Assembly: GCA_911728435.2 (NCBI GenBank)
Contig: OU452206.1
Location: 13,670,297-13,734,296 of the forward strand
DNA length: 64,000 nucleotides
Direction of reading: 5' to 3'
Source of the DNA: Apoderus coryli
Lineage: Eukaryota > Arthropoda > Insecta > Coleoptera > Attelabidae
Made by a program: the position numbers and the translations under genes. Shown piece by piece: positions 10,764 to 21,475 of this stretch. Numbering within the stretch: position 1 is the first letter of the stretch; each line of letters starts with the position of its first letter. Under the pieces are notes generated by a model. It saw only the letters and a list, made by a program, of their open reading frames with translations. It was not told where the DNA came from and searched no databases.

Positions 10764-11663
10764 ATGGATTCATCGCATGAAAACAAACACGGAATTGTTC
10801 CATTCTGTGGTAATGCATTTGATAACTGGAAGTTCAGATTATGTTCAGTATTGAAAGCAATGGATTTAAATGATGTGTTGTTACCAACAGAAGAGAGCAC
10901 TAGAAATGCAAGCTGGCAAAACAAGAATAATAAAGCATGTATGATAATAATTCAGAGTGTAGCAGACTCACATTTAGAATATATTAAAGAAGTAAGTTTG
11001 GCAGCAGACATGATAACTAAATTAGAGAGTATATTTAGTAAGAAAGGTACGTGCTCAAAGTTCTACTTATTAAAAGAACTAGTTAACCTAAGATATAATT
11101 TCAATACCGATATTCAGCAACATTTTGCCAAATGTGACAGAATATTCAGGGAACTTAAGCAATTAGGAAGTAATTTTGAAGAATCTGACACGTCATGTTT
11201 CCTGTTATTGTCCATGCCAAGTGAATTTGAAAATGTAGTCACAGCAATAAGAACACTATCTGAAAATGATTTGAAGTTGGAATTTGTTAAAAGTAAATTA
11301 TTGGAATTCAGTTTTAATATGAGTAAAACCACTCAGAGTACTAAGAATATTACAAGTTCGTTCTCTGCTGTTCAGAGGACTATTAAATGCTTTAAATGTG
11401 GTAAAATTGGACATGTCAAAAGCGTTTGTGGTATTAAATGTTTTGTATGCAATAAATTTGGACATAAATCAAAGCAGTGTACTCAAAGCAAAAAGGAAAA
11501 GGCAAATTACGCAAGGAAAGAATCAACAAATGTTAGTACAGAAACTCTCGATGAAGAATCCAATAAAGTGGCCTTTTGTGCTACGTCAATGTCGCAGTTA
11601 ACTGATTTAGAATGGTACGCCGATTCTGGAGCTACACACCACTACATCAATAATGTTGATTAA
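10764..11663 (+). CDS. gag: Copia-type Gag with zinc knuckles and start of protease
   Basis: 299 residues. The N-terminal Gag core includes FCGNAFDNWKFRLCSVLKA and LESIFSKKGTCSKFYLLKEL, the pattern of the UBN2/copia Gag family. Two CX2CX4HX4C knuckles sit near residues 209-238 (CFKCGKIGHVKSVC and CFVCNKFGHKSKQC); these bind RNA. The protease active site DSGA is near residue 286 (EWYADSGATHH), then the frame meets TAA. Protease is therefore cut just after its catalytic Asp and continues in another frame. Most copia elements have one gag-pol frame and regulate Gag by splicing, so a mutation is the simpler reading; a programmed +1 shift is possible. Confidence 0.93.
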   Translation: MDSSHENKHGIVPFCGNAFDNWKFRLCSVLKAMDLNDVLLPTEESTRNASWQNKNNKACMIIIQSVADSHLEYIKEVSLAADMITKLESIFSKKGTCSKFYLLKELVNLRYNFNTDIQQHFAKCDRIFRELKQLGSNFEESDTSCFLLLSMPSEFENVVTAIRTLSENDLKLEFVKSKLLEFSFNMSKTTQSTKNITSSFSAVQRTIKCFKCGKIGHVKSVCGIKCFVCNKFGHKSKQCTQSKKEKANYARKESTNVSTETLDEESNKVAFCATSMSQLTDLEWYADSGATHHYINNVD

Positions 11664-14610
11664 TAAAAGAAGATTTCCAAATCCTAAAGAAATTCAGCTA
11701 GCAGAGGAAGGTAAAGTAATGTCAGCAACATGTGTAGGTGATGTGGAAGTAGTGAGTGAAGTAAAAAATAATAAGGTAAAAATTACATTAAGAGATGTAT
11801 TATGTGTACCAAATTTAAGAGCCAATTTGTTATCGATTCCTACTATTGAAAAAGCAGGTTATGATATTTTATGTTCAAATAATAAAATAGTTGTTAAAAA
11901 GAAAGAAAAGATCTATATTGAAGGTACTAGAGTTAATAACTTGTACAAAATAATTTTCAAGGTATGTAGTAATGATTGTGCAAATTTAGCAATTGAAAAC
12001 GATAAAAATTTATGGCATGAGAGATATGGGCATTTAAATTTTAATTCTTTATTAAATATTAAGAGATTTAACTTGGTTAGTGGTTTACAATTTTCAGACT
12101 TAAAGAATGAAAGTATTTGCGAAATTTGTTTTAAGGGTAAACAAAAATGTTTTCCATATCATTCCAAAACTTCAAGGTCAAGTCGAGTTTTAGAACTAGT
12201 ACATACTGATGTTTGTGGTCAAATTACACCTATTTCTCATAATCAAAATAATTATTTTGTGACTTTTGTAGATGATTATTCTAGATTTACAATGGTATAT
12301 GCAATAGCGCATAAAAATCAAGTTCTTGATTGTCTCAAGGATTACGAAGCAAAGGTAACATCAATGTTTTGTGATAAAAAGTTATCTAAGCTTAAATGCG
12401 ATAATGGAGGTGAGTATTGTTCGGATTTATTTAAAGCTTTTTGTAAAAATAAGGGAATACAAATAAGTTATACGCCTCCCTATACACCTCAGCTCAACGG
12501 AGTCGCTGAAAGGATGAACCAGACATTAATGGACAAAGCTAGATGCATGATAATGCAGGCAAATATGGATAAAAGTTTTTGGGAAGATGCTGTATTCACA
12601 GCAGCTTACATAACCAACAGAACACAATCTTGTTTAGTAAAAGACAAAACGCCTTATGAATTGTGGTTCAATAAAAAACCAAATGTGTCAAATATGAGAG
12701 TTTTTGGCTGTATATGTTACGCAAGGGTACCTGATAAGTTAAGGTGCAAACTAGATGACAAAGGAAAGCAATGCAGATTTATTGGTTACACAGAAAATGG
12801 TTACAGGCTATGGCAGGAAGAAGAAAATAAGTTAATACATAGCAGGAATGTTGTATTTGATGAACATAGATTTCATACTAAGAAGAAAGGAAATGAAGTA
12901 CAGATGCAAATATATGACTTTGATGAAAATGATGAACAAGACAACGAAATGTATGAAGATAACGAAAAAGAAGATATTGAAGCGAGACCAAAAAGAGACA
13001 AAAAATTGCCATCAAGATTCGAAGATTATGAATTGAATGTATCTTGTTTAGCATTATTAAGTGAATTTTCAGGAATACCAAATTCGTATGCTAAAGCAAA
13101 ACAATGTTCAAATTGGAACCGGTGGGAAAAAGCTGTAAATGATGAATTGAATGCATTAAAAGATAATGAAACATGGGAATTAGTTGATAAACCGCAAAAT
13201 GAGGAAATAATCAGCAACCGGTGGGTATTTAGAGTAAAAGAAAATGAGGGTAAGTCAATTTTTAAAGCTCGTTTAGTTGCTAGAGGTTTCGAACAAAGTT
13301 TTGAAGAGCTTAATCAAATACATGCTCCGGTAGCAAAACTTTCAACTTTAAGAATTTTATTATCTATATGTAATAATTATAATTTATTTCTTGAGCAACT
13401 GGACGTTAAAAATGCCTTTTTACATAGTAATCTCAAAGAGAAAGTGTATATGAAAATACCTGAAGGTCTCAACGTTTCTAAAATTAATGAAAATAAAGTA
13501 TGTTTATTAAAAAGGGCTATTTATGGACTCAAACAAGCTCCTAAAGCATGGAATGAGAAATTTAATGAATTAATGGAAAAGTTAGGATTTATTAAATCAA
13601 AATCTGATTATTGTTTTTATATTTTTCTTAAGGAAGGTTTGAGATGTTATTTACTCTTGTATGTTGACGATATTTTAATTGCATGCAATGATGCTGACTT
13701 TATAAGTTTTCTAAAACAAAAATTATGTGAAAATTTTAAAATTAAAGTTTTGCACAATCAATATTATAACTATTTAGGAATAAGAATTGTTAGAGATTTT
13801 AAAAACCAAATTATGTGTATTGATCAGATTTCAGCAATACAGTTATTAATTAAGAAATTTAATGTTGAAGATTGTAAAAATGTTAAAACTCCTATTGAGA
13901 AAGATCTTAATTTGGAAAAGAATACTGACTTAACTAATAAGACTAATTTACCTTATAAAGAGTTGTTAGGTAGTTTGATGTACATAATGATGGGTTCAAG
14001 ACCTGATATTTGTTTTAGTGTAAGTTATTTTGGTAAATTTCAGGATTGTCCTACAGATGAACACTTTAAACATTTATTAAGAGTATTAAAATATTTGAAA
14101 TCAACCGTTGATGTTAAGCTATACTTTTACGGTTCAAATGATAATCTTACAGGATATTGTGATGCAGACTGGGCGAATGATATTAATGATCGAAAATCAA
14201 TAAGTGGTTATTGTTTTAAACTATTTAATAATTTAATATCATGGAGTTCTAAAAAACAATCAATTGTAACTTTGTCTAGTACGGAATCTGAATTTGTCGC
14301 AGTTTGTGTTGCTTCGTGTGAGTTACTGTATTTGAAGAATCTTTTTAGTGATTTAAATATTAATTTTTCAACTCCTGTATATCTCTATGAAGATAATCAA
14401 AGTACAATTAAACTGCTACAAAATTTTGAAAATAACAAAAGATGTAAACATATTGATGTAAAGTTACATTTTGTATTAGATTTAGTAAATAAGAATATTC
14501 TTAAAGTAAAATATATATCCACTAATGAGCAATTAGCTGATATATTTACGAAATCTTTGGGTAGTGAAAAGTTTCGTTATTTTGTAAATATGTTGAATTT
14601 AAAAGTTTAG
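11653..14610 (+). CDS. pol: Copia-type Pol: rest of protease, integrase, reverse transcriptase, RNase H
   Basis: 985 residues, frame +1 relative to gag. The frame is open from 11611, so the first Met is not necessarily a start. Residues 1-80 hold the protease remainder (VLCVPNLRANLLS). Around 118 is the gag-pre-integrase HHCC zinc site (WHERYGHLN...CEICFKGKQ). Integrase has D near 184 (VHTDVCG), D near 250 (KCDNGGEY) and E near 286 (NGVAERMNQT). Reverse transcriptase starts near 515 (NRWVFRVKENEGK) with the catalytic YVDDILIA near 669. RNase H has DADWAND (836), SSTESEF (876), EDNQST (913) and KHIDVKLHFV (933). No internal stop. Every catalytic motif is present, so only the protease frame break argues against function. 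Confidence 0.96.
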   Translation: MLINKRRFPNPKEIQLAEEGKVMSATCVGDVEVVSEVKNNKVKITLRDVLCVPNLRANLLSIPTIEKAGYDILCSNNKIVVKKKEKIYIEGTRVNNLYKIIFKVCSNDCANLAIENDKNLWHERYGHLNFNSLLNIKRFNLVSGLQFSDLKNESICEICFKGKQKCFPYHSKTSRSSRVLELVHTDVCGQITPISHNQNNYFVTFVDDYSRFTMVYAIAHKNQVLDCLKDYEAKVTSMFCDKKLSKLKCDNGGEYCSDLFKAFCKNKGIQISYTPPYTPQLNGVAERMNQTLMDKARCMIMQANMDKSFWEDAVFTAAYITNRTQSCLVKDKTPYELWFNKKPNVSNMRVFGCICYARVPDKLRCKLDDKGKQCRFIGYTENGYRLWQEEENKLIHSRNVVFDEHRFHTKKKGNEVQMQIYDFDENDEQDNEMYEDNEKEDIEARPKRDKKLPSRFEDYELNVSCLALLSEFSGIPNSYAKAKQCSNWNRWEKAVNDELNALKDNETWELVDKPQNEEIISNRWVFRVKENEGKSIFKARLVARGFEQSFEELNQIHAPVAKLSTLRILLSICNNYNLFLEQLDVKNAFLHSNLKEKVYMKIPEGLNVSKINENKVCLLKRAIYGLKQAPKAWNEKFNELMEKLGFIKSKSDYCFYIFLKEGLRCYLLLYVDDILIACNDADFISFLKQKLCENFKIKVLHNQYYNYLGIRIVRDFKNQIMCIDQISAIQLLIKKFNVEDCKNVKTPIEKDLNLEKNTDLTNKTNLPYKELLGSLMYIMMGSRPDICFSVSYFGKFQDCPTDEHFKHLLRVLKYLKSTVDVKLYFYGSNDNLTGYCDADWANDINDRKSISGYCFKLFNNLISWSSKKQSIVTLSSTESEFVAVCVASCELLYLKNLFSDLNINFSTPVYLYEDNQSTIKLLQNFENNKRCKHIDVKLHFVLDLVNKNILKVKYISTNEQLADIFTKSLGSEKFRYFVNMLNLKV

Positions 14611-14630
14611 TTATACATATTCACAGGTTT

Positions 14631-14639
14631 GAGGGAGGG
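14631..14639 (+). other. Polypurine tract
   Basis: GAGGGAGGG directly before the TG of the 3' LTR. It primes plus-strand synthesis in LTR elements. Confidence 0.85.
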
Positions 14640-14872
14640 TGTTAATGTAAGTTCTTTATCGATCCAACCAGTGAATATTTGTATCCCTAATGTAAGTCAC
14701 TTGTCATTACTGTCAAAATGTAAGACAGTTGCCTCTCTTCAAAAATGTAACAAGTAGTAGATATATAAAAATTACCGTTTACTATTATTCTTAAATATTA
14801 TATTTGTATTAGTATTTCGTTCGTTAATAAACACATTAATATTCTTCACGCATATTATTTAAATATATAACA
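14640..14872 (+). repeat. 3' LTR of the copia-type element
   Basis: 233 bp, matching the 5' LTR base for base as far as I can see. AATAAACACATT near 14825 could serve as the polyadenylation signal. Followed by the ATTTT target duplicate. Confidence 0.97.
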
Positions 14873-14897
14873 ATTTTCAATGCTGCAACTGCTGATA

Positions 14898-16443
14898 CAG
14901 GGTGTTTCAGAAAGACATGGCCAAAATTTGTGGGCGAATTGAACGACCGGAGGCAGTTACATTCAGCGGTTTTGTTTCATACAATTCTTATGACTAGACA
15001 ACCCCCATATCTGTATAATAAAATTAAGTTCCGATCGGATGTACATAACATAAATATTAGGTCCAGAAATCTTCTTTCTCCCCCAAGCCACAGAACTGCC
15101 ATTTTTGAACGATCATTCTCTTTTCAGATTTACAAAATCTATAACCGCATACCTGATTACTTAAAAAAGTTAAATGTATATTCCTTTACGAAAAAAATTC
15201 GTGAACACTTATTTATTGAATCCACTTTGAACTGATCCCCAATTTCCCAATATTTAAGATGACGACTAATATTTTTTTGAATTTGTACATATTTTATGTT
15301 GTTATTGAGTTAATTAGAGTAATTTTTCAGACTTTTGTGTTCAATTTTGGGAGCTTCACAATATGATTTTTTGTTTGTTTTTTTGTTTATCTATTTTTCA
15401 GTTTGAATATGATATGAATATGATATTTTAGTCTGGGCTGAATTTCTATATCAGTTTTTACTGCCATTCAGCCCATTTTGTGGTTCTTTTTTTTTGTCTA
15501 AATATTTATAATCTATTGAATATGTATCTTATTTTGAACTGCAAATAAACTTATTATTATTATTATTATTAATTGGGGACATCTAATCATGAAAAAAACC
15601 TAAATTGTAATTTTTCAAAAAGTCCTTATTTACAAAAATAAAGATGAGGACGATTTTTTTGAAATATTTTCGAAACGAGTAAAGATGAATTAACCAAATG
15701 TAGCATATTTATTCACCTAGTTAAATGTCGTAAACTGACATGAAATTTAATAAAAAAGGATGACCATAGGCGGGTAAACGGGGAGGACCCTTGCATTAAT
15801 TATAACCTAACTTTTTTTCCTTGTGATTTTTATTCATTTTGTGTCAAAAATGTGATTAAATAAAGTTTTCTACATAAGAAAGGCATACTTCTTTTTTCTC
15901 GAAAAACTTAAAAGTTTTCCAGAAATTCGAGTTTGAAAATTTTAAGACAAAACTGGTCCTTAGTACAAAGCATTAATAAAATTTTGGAAAACTTTTCGTT
16001 AGCAAACTGTATTTTAATAATTTTATTAATGCTGTTTACTAACCAGTTTTGTCCTAAAATTTTCACATTCGAATTTCTCGAAAACCTTTAAGTTTTCCGA
16101 GAAAAAAGAAGTATGCCTTTTTTATGTAGAACACTTTATTTTATTTTTTGACACAAAATGAATAAAAATCACAAGGAAAAAAAGTTAGGTTATAATTAAG
16201 GCAAGGGTCCCCCCCGTTTACCCGCGTATGGTCATCCTTTTTTATTCAATTTCATGTCAGTTTACGACGGTGAATAAATATGCTACATTTGGTTAATTCT
16301 TCTTTACTCGTTTCGAAAATATTTCGAAAAAATCGTCCTCAGGCAGTCATCTTTAACACCCTGAATCTTTGTAAATAAGGACTTCGAAAAATTACAATTA
16401 GGTTTTTTTCATGATTCGCTCACAAATTTTCTGAAACACCCTG
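14898..16443. mobile_element. Palindromic MITE/foldback element interrupted by a non-LTR insertion
   Basis: Starts TA|CAGGGTGTTTCAG and ends CTGAAACACCCTG. The arms are long reverse complements: left 14898-14937 plus 15574-15975, right about 16005-16443. Shared blocks include GGTTATAATTAA/TTAATTATAACC, the GGGTAAACGGGGA area, and GCATACTTCTTTTTTCTCG. The left arm is split after 14937 by a non-LTR fragment; the right arm gives the uninterrupted version. Without it the element would be about 0.9 kb. No coding capacity of its own. Confidence 0.85.
14938..15573 (+). mobile_element. 5'-truncated non-LTR retrotransposon nested in a foldback arm
   Basis: Codes about 97 residues of the extreme C-terminus of a non-LTR RT protein (HTILMTRQPPYLYNKIKF, FRSDVHNINIRSRN, SPPSHRTAIFERSFSFQIYKIYNRIPDYLKKL), closely like the fragment at 51703-52023. 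A stop at 15233, then a 3' UTR and a terminal (TTA)n array at about 15551-15573. It ends where the palindrome arm resumes. Confidence 0.85.
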
Positions 16444-17153
16444 TTGCGTCCACAACCAATTTATCTTTTTTTCTATTCATTTTTTTTTATTTTCCTATTA
16501 CCTAACTTTTCATAATTATTATAAAATTGTTAAAATTCTTTTATAAGCCAAGACAATACAATATCTATACACGCGCATTTAATTTCAAAATTTTCGCGAT
16601 TTTGCACCTTTGGTTTCTGTCTCGTGCTGCTCCTCTATGGCAGTAATTTTAACTTGACATTGTTGTTAAAAATAAATTGTATTGCTTTTTAACCGCTGCG
16701 CTGTGTCGCATTGTCCTATTAAAAACATTATTAATTTTTCATTATTATAAATCCCGCATCGCCGCCGCCGTTTTGAACCAATTTTATCGTTAAAAATATG
16801 AAATTATTGTGTTAAAAAACTATCGTAACATTACATCGCATTATGTGTTTGTGTTGAGTAAACTAAGAACAGATATAAGATTGTACTGAGGCAAGTTTGA
16901 GGAAGGCTGGCCGGCCGAGAAGAAGTTTACTGGTCAAAGAAAACAAAAAACTGTAAAACCTCCGGAAAATCAAATAAAGGTAAGATTCAAAAGGTGCCGT
17001 TTGTTATTTCCAACTTCATACGAAATCTATCGATAAAATGCATTTTTCTCTCTTGAGTCTTTACGCTACACACCCTGTATATTATAACTTGTAATAACTA
17101 GTAGAAAGCGTCCGGCTTTAGATATCAGTAATATATCGCTTTACGGGTAATCA
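16444..17153. other. No feature recognised
   Basis: Intron sequence with a small CG-richer patch (CATCGCCGCCGCCG near 16756) and a stray CACCCTGTATAT end near 17072. No ORF or repeat with both ends visible. Confidence 0.4.
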
Positions 17154-17640
17154 TGACAAGCCGCGGAAGAAAGGAATTTAGTATTTGGCAGGATTTTATA
17201 AATAAGAAAGTTGTGGCAAACTAGACTGTAGAGCAGTATGTAAAAAGTGTGGTAAAGAATTGCAAGGTCTAATGGACAGACTAAAAAGTCATTGGGAAAC
17301 CTGCAAAAGTAAAACTAATGATATCAACACCAGCAGTGGTCTTGATCTTGAAACTCTTCATGGTGATAGTCAGTCACAGCCTGGAACTAGCCAAAGTGAA
17401 ATTATTCAGTTGTCAAAGAAACAGAGAAAAGAGAACTGTGAAAAGGCGAGAGAAAATACTGCAAGTAGTGGAACTGGGCAAGATAAGAAGAAAGAATTGA
17501 ACAGAAAAATGCTAAGACCTGGTTACCTTCCACCATCTTGATTATCATCAAAGCTTTTGTATGAAATCTCTGGACAATCTGTTTGCATGTCCTTAGATGG
17601 ATGGTTCAATATACACAATGAGCCGATAATCTGGTAGAAA
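17154..17640 (+). pseudogene. hAT transposase remnant with BED zinc finger
   Basis: Across a frame break, the text reads a BED-type finger: CRAVCKKCGKELQGLMDRLKSHWETC, where CX2C and a later H/C pair form the zinc site. Then come a polar linker (SQPGTSQSEIIQLSKKQRK) and, after another stop at 17539, the segment SVCMSLDGWFNIHNEPIIW, which matches the conserved slslDGWsnihnePiig block of hAT transposases. The initial ATG at 17153 (TSRGRKEFSIWQDF) is in a different frame. Only the first quarter of a transposase is left, no terminal repeats are seen, and it cannot be functional. Confidence 0.7.
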
Positions 17641-18062
17641 TTATGCAGATATAAAAACAATTACATAATAATTAACAAAATAATACAAAGTAGATGTAAA
17701 ACTGTATTTTTTTTTTGCCCAATTATGGAAATTTTATCGGCGGAATCGTTTGTCTAAAAAAAAAGCGTAAGTACCAAATTTGAAGGTAATTTCGTCTAGT
17801 TCATTTTTGTATATTAAAACTGCTTTTCAAACTTTTACCTCTGTATATGACACAAACCAATTGCTTAAAATCAACTATAGATCAAGCCTGTTGCACAAGA
17901 ATCAAGCTACATTTACAAAAAAAAATCATTTCAATATGTTGCCGGGCTCAAGAGAAAATGGATGTTAAACTTAGTGTAAATTTTCACCATTTGGCTCATT
18001 TTGCCGGTATCTATATTAGAAGTACAATACAAAACAAAATATTAAATGAAAATAAAATTAAT

Positions 18063-18670
18063 AAATGAAAAATAATTTCATGGCAAAGCGGACTAAAATT
18101 CTGGTTTTACCTACACAAGGAATTTTGTTTAATTTAGCAGGGCCCCAGTCTAATTCAATAGAACCAGACCGAGGCATGGGTCGACCGATACTGACGAATT
18201 CGTTTCGCTCTTGTTATGAGCTCGTCAGAGTACCATAGTCGTTGCCCATCTACAAATATCGGCCTGCATTTAAGCACAATAGGATACATAAGAGTAGACA
18301 CATGTAAACACGTATCATCTACATGTACATAGTAATTCATATCCTATACCATGCAGAGGCCGAACAAACTCAATGTATAGGTAAAACCAGTCGTATAAAT
18401 ATAAATAAAAATAGTATGAACACAAAACGCTAGCAGGAGACCATTTTATCCTTCTGCCAGCATCTCCCAAATATTTGGGTTTCAGCAATGCTCAGATGGT
18501 GATCTCCAAGCGTTCTGCCGTCGATGTTTAATGCCAAATAATGAAAAATTAAAAGGATGTCATGTCCGTAGGTAGGTAGGTAGGTAGTAGGTAAAACCAG
18601 CATTTTAGTCCGCTTTGCCATGAAATTATTTTTCATTTATTATATTTACGGACATGACATCCTTTTAATA
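18063..18670. mobile_element. MITE copy 2, with internal duplication of its end
   Basis: Matches the element at 4304-4720 through the inner region (GGGCCCCAGTCTAATTCAAT, ATGAGCTCGTCAGAG) with scattered differences. It contains an extra segment at about 18396-18595, which includes an inverted copy of the outer end (AAAAGGATGTCATGTCCG) and a GTAG tandem run (18568-18590). The outer tail ATTTACGGACATGACATCC ends near 18667, followed by a TGCATTGCAG that would make a cryptic 3' splice site. Confidence 0.8.
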
Positions 18671-19000
18671 AAATTAATATTTCTGCATTGCAGGAAGAAA
18701 TAAAAATGCACGGTGTCCGAATCTTAATTTGTTGAAGTTATTCCCTTCTCTTAGCAGACCACACGACTGAATATTTGTTACAAAACATTTAGAATTACAG
18801 TATAGATTTAATTTGACAATTTCACAGAAAATTTAGTGAAAATATTGACATTTCACTTTTATGTATGTCTTTCTTTTTTGCAACTATAAGTTTATTATTA
18901 ACCAGAGTGCATAATGTGGCACGTTTAAAATACTCCTTGTGATTAAGCAACTACTTGTTCACCTATATATCTGACTAGTTGGATTTTTCTTATTCTCTTT
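18671..19000. other. No feature recognised
   Basis: AT-rich intron sequence without ORF or repeat structure. Confidence 0.4.
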
Positions 19001-19029
19001 GATCCATCTTTCGTCTCTCGGTGTTTAGC

Positions 19030-19640
19030 CTCATTTTGAAGTAACATTAAAAAAGTTTATAGGTATTTATTGGGTTCTAGCATTCACCCAATCCATGAAT
19101 GTAGAATTTTCCCCTGCCTTCATTTCTGAGGTCAATGATATGGAGATCAAGTTGAAAAACCAGACGTGATCTCAAAAAGACCTCGTATGTGACGGTTAAG
19201 CAAATAGTCAAGGACACACAGTAATGGTTTGGAATAAGTCATACAATTTTTGTCTGAAACAAAATTTCTTCTAGCTGCACGATGTAAGAGCAATAATTTA
19301 GGACTCTTTGCAGGTCTGCTTGCTTTTAGATTAAGCTATTTTAGACCTCTTAATACCGTCTGCTTACTGACTGCAACACCACGAATTTGGCGAAGTTCTT
19401 GCTGAACATTTACCGCGGGATTTGATCGCTTCCGTAAAATCTACAATCTCAAAAGCGATCATCTCTTAGAGAAGTTTTTTGAGAGCAACCAGAGCAATAC
19501 TTCCTGTTTGTTCGTACTTGCGGATTTCTCTACAAGCAGATGCTTCATGGACTCTCACCACACGAGCGGCATAACGTTTACTAGGCCCATCATTCACTAA
19601 AGCAACTTATCATGCTACTCGTTCAGGGTTTATTTGAAGC
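19030..19640 (-). pseudogene. Tc1-like transposase remnant
   Basis: Minus-strand frames, joined across several breaks, give two helix-turn-helix pieces (ARVVRVHEASACREIRKYEQTG, then VNVQQELRQIRGVAVSKQTV) and SPKLLLLHRAARRNFVSDK, which is the order found in Tc1-family transposases (paired-like HTH, then the linker before the first catalytic Asp). Stops and frameshifts are frequent, and the DDE domain is not recoverable. Listed in pieces only; residue identities are read directly from the DNA. Confidence 0.55.
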
Positions 19641-20180
19641 ATTTTATGCAATTTTAGTCATTCAAACTTTTAATGACATAACGACAAAGAGCCAAATATG
19701 GAGGCATGCAACAAATTTATTGCTATGACGAAGGCAATATAGTTTTTCAAAGGCAATGTGATCCTACAATTAATTATTAAAGTTTTGCGATAAATTTAAG
19801 TGTTATGTGGGTTCTAGTATTGTTGTATAATTTTGTAAACATATGAGTGGTATATGTGTAACAGATATTATATAAATATCCATTCTTCTCTTGTTCATGT
19901 ATTGCTATACACGAAAGCAATACATTTATTTATTATTATTTTAATAAGTAATTCAAAGTAAATAAATGAATAATTTTCCTACAATAAAATAACGAGCGAT
20001 GGGAAAAAAGAGCATCAACCCATAACCCTAAAAGTTACCCTTAATAAAAAAAAAAGAACGCTACTAATTTCTGGTGTTATCATAAGCCTAGCGGCGCAAA
20101 ATATTTTGTTAGCACTTAACCAACCTGCTTAAAACAAACATTATATAATACAAAACACAGGCGTAGAGGGTGAAGATGAA

Positions 20181-20465
20181 GTGCCCTTATGCTGTTGCAG
20201 CAAGTGTACATCTGTGGTATGGTGGATGATCGCAAGGGGATGTGCAATAAAGCGAATGACGCTATCCGGGTGTTTTTTGGCAGTCTTTAAATTCGCGTAC
20301 AGAAACAAAATTAAAATTCAATACTGTACAGAGTGGCCCAAACTGGAGGATTTCTTATGGAAACTCATGCTTCAATCACAGATACCGAAAGATTATGCGT
20401 CCTCCAAGCTCAAATTTCATGAGAAACTCAGTGGTGGCACAGTAAGAAGAAGAAGACACGGATGA
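20181..20465 (+). other. Unrecognised ORF, 94 codons
   Basis: Open frame with a Cys-rich start (LCCCSKCTSVVWWM) and a segment IQYCTEWPKLEDFLWKLMLQ, ending RRRRHG. I recognise no family. Repeat-derived coding sequence or chance are both possible. The flanks (19641-20180, 20466-21475) show only AT-rich DNA, one CACCCTGTAC end near 20772 and a (CA)n run at 21072-21086. Confidence 0.2.
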
Positions 20466-21475
20466 TTGCTCGTCTGTTAATTTTAATACTTTTCCTTAAA
20501 TAACTCCCAATAATATATAACTAAGTTTTGTTTTCTTGGACACCCTTCATCTTACAACACTGAAAATTGGTACAATTGGGTTTTTCGGCATTCTAAATAT
20601 GAATCCGCCATCCGTTTCTTCCTGGAAAAATCCCTAATAATACTTTCTGCAATTTACAACATTAAAAGTAGTCGTAGCTGGCAATGATTGCTCACTAGTT
20701 CAATGCACATTTCTAATACATATCCAACTAGAAAAAGTTTATCAAAAGATAAAAAAGCACAAGGGTAGTAAGTCCTTAACGTGGACACCCTGTACATAAT
20801 CTACATTAAATAGTGTTGATTTCTCACTGCTCATGCACAATAAAACTGTAATAATTTATTTGCATATGCAACCTATTGCAGATTGAAGATATAATCACAT
20901 TAAAACATATCGATCTGCAAACCGCTGAAAATAACAAATCTACTTCTCGGCATAGCGTTACGTTAACTTTCAACAACTCCAACGGCGTTGTATAAACTTT
21001 AATCCCGCTACTGTTACTAAAGAAAATATTTAGCCAGAAGCCAATATAAATTTGGGTTGGAAGTATATATTCACACACACACACATAGAGAGAGTGTGAG
21101 CCTGATTGGACCCCATCGACTGCGAACCGTGTTGTCGAGTGTTTTTCTTGTCGGATTGCTATAATACACCATATTGGAAAAGTGGATTTTTCATTAAGGT
21201 TTCGCTATAAAGTAACAATGTTATAGCAGATAACTCTAATTGTGTTAAATAGTCCTTTCGGAAATATGGTCCTGAATTAATATTAAATTTTGTTTAAGTT
21301 TCTGATGGTATCATTAATCTAATTTAAATTGATAACAGCACAACACTTCACGTTCTATTTTTTTTTTGAGTTTAGTTAAATGTCGCAGTCGAATAAAATA
21401 AAATATATATTTGTCAAAAAATTAAAAATAATTTGTAGACATATCAACAAACAAAACATATGAAACATAAGAATA

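Larger units (their letters stand above)
10421..14872 (+). mobile_element. Copia-type (Ty1/copia) LTR retrotransposon, young insertion
   Basis: 4,452 bp flanked by the 5-bp target duplication ATTTT (10416-10420 and 14873-14877). It has two 233-bp LTRs, a primer-binding site, gag with two zinc knuckles, pol in the order protease, integrase, reverse transcriptase, RNase H, and a polypurine tract. That order (integrase before RT) defines the copia superfamily. It lies in the same orientation as the host gene, inside its large intron. The only visible lesion is a frame change in the protease. The LTRs show no difference by eye, so the insertion is recent. Confidence 0.97.

Noticed and set aside
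12848..13217. Several ORFs of 60-70 codons inside copia pol
   Set aside because: Shadows of the pol frame.
17780..18068. Overlapping plus ORFs of 62 and 73 codons
   Set aside because: Low-complexity AT-rich translation with no motif; chance.
20824..21084. 86-codon minus ORF beginning in the (CA)n run
   Set aside because: Starts in a microsatellite and lacks any domain pattern.
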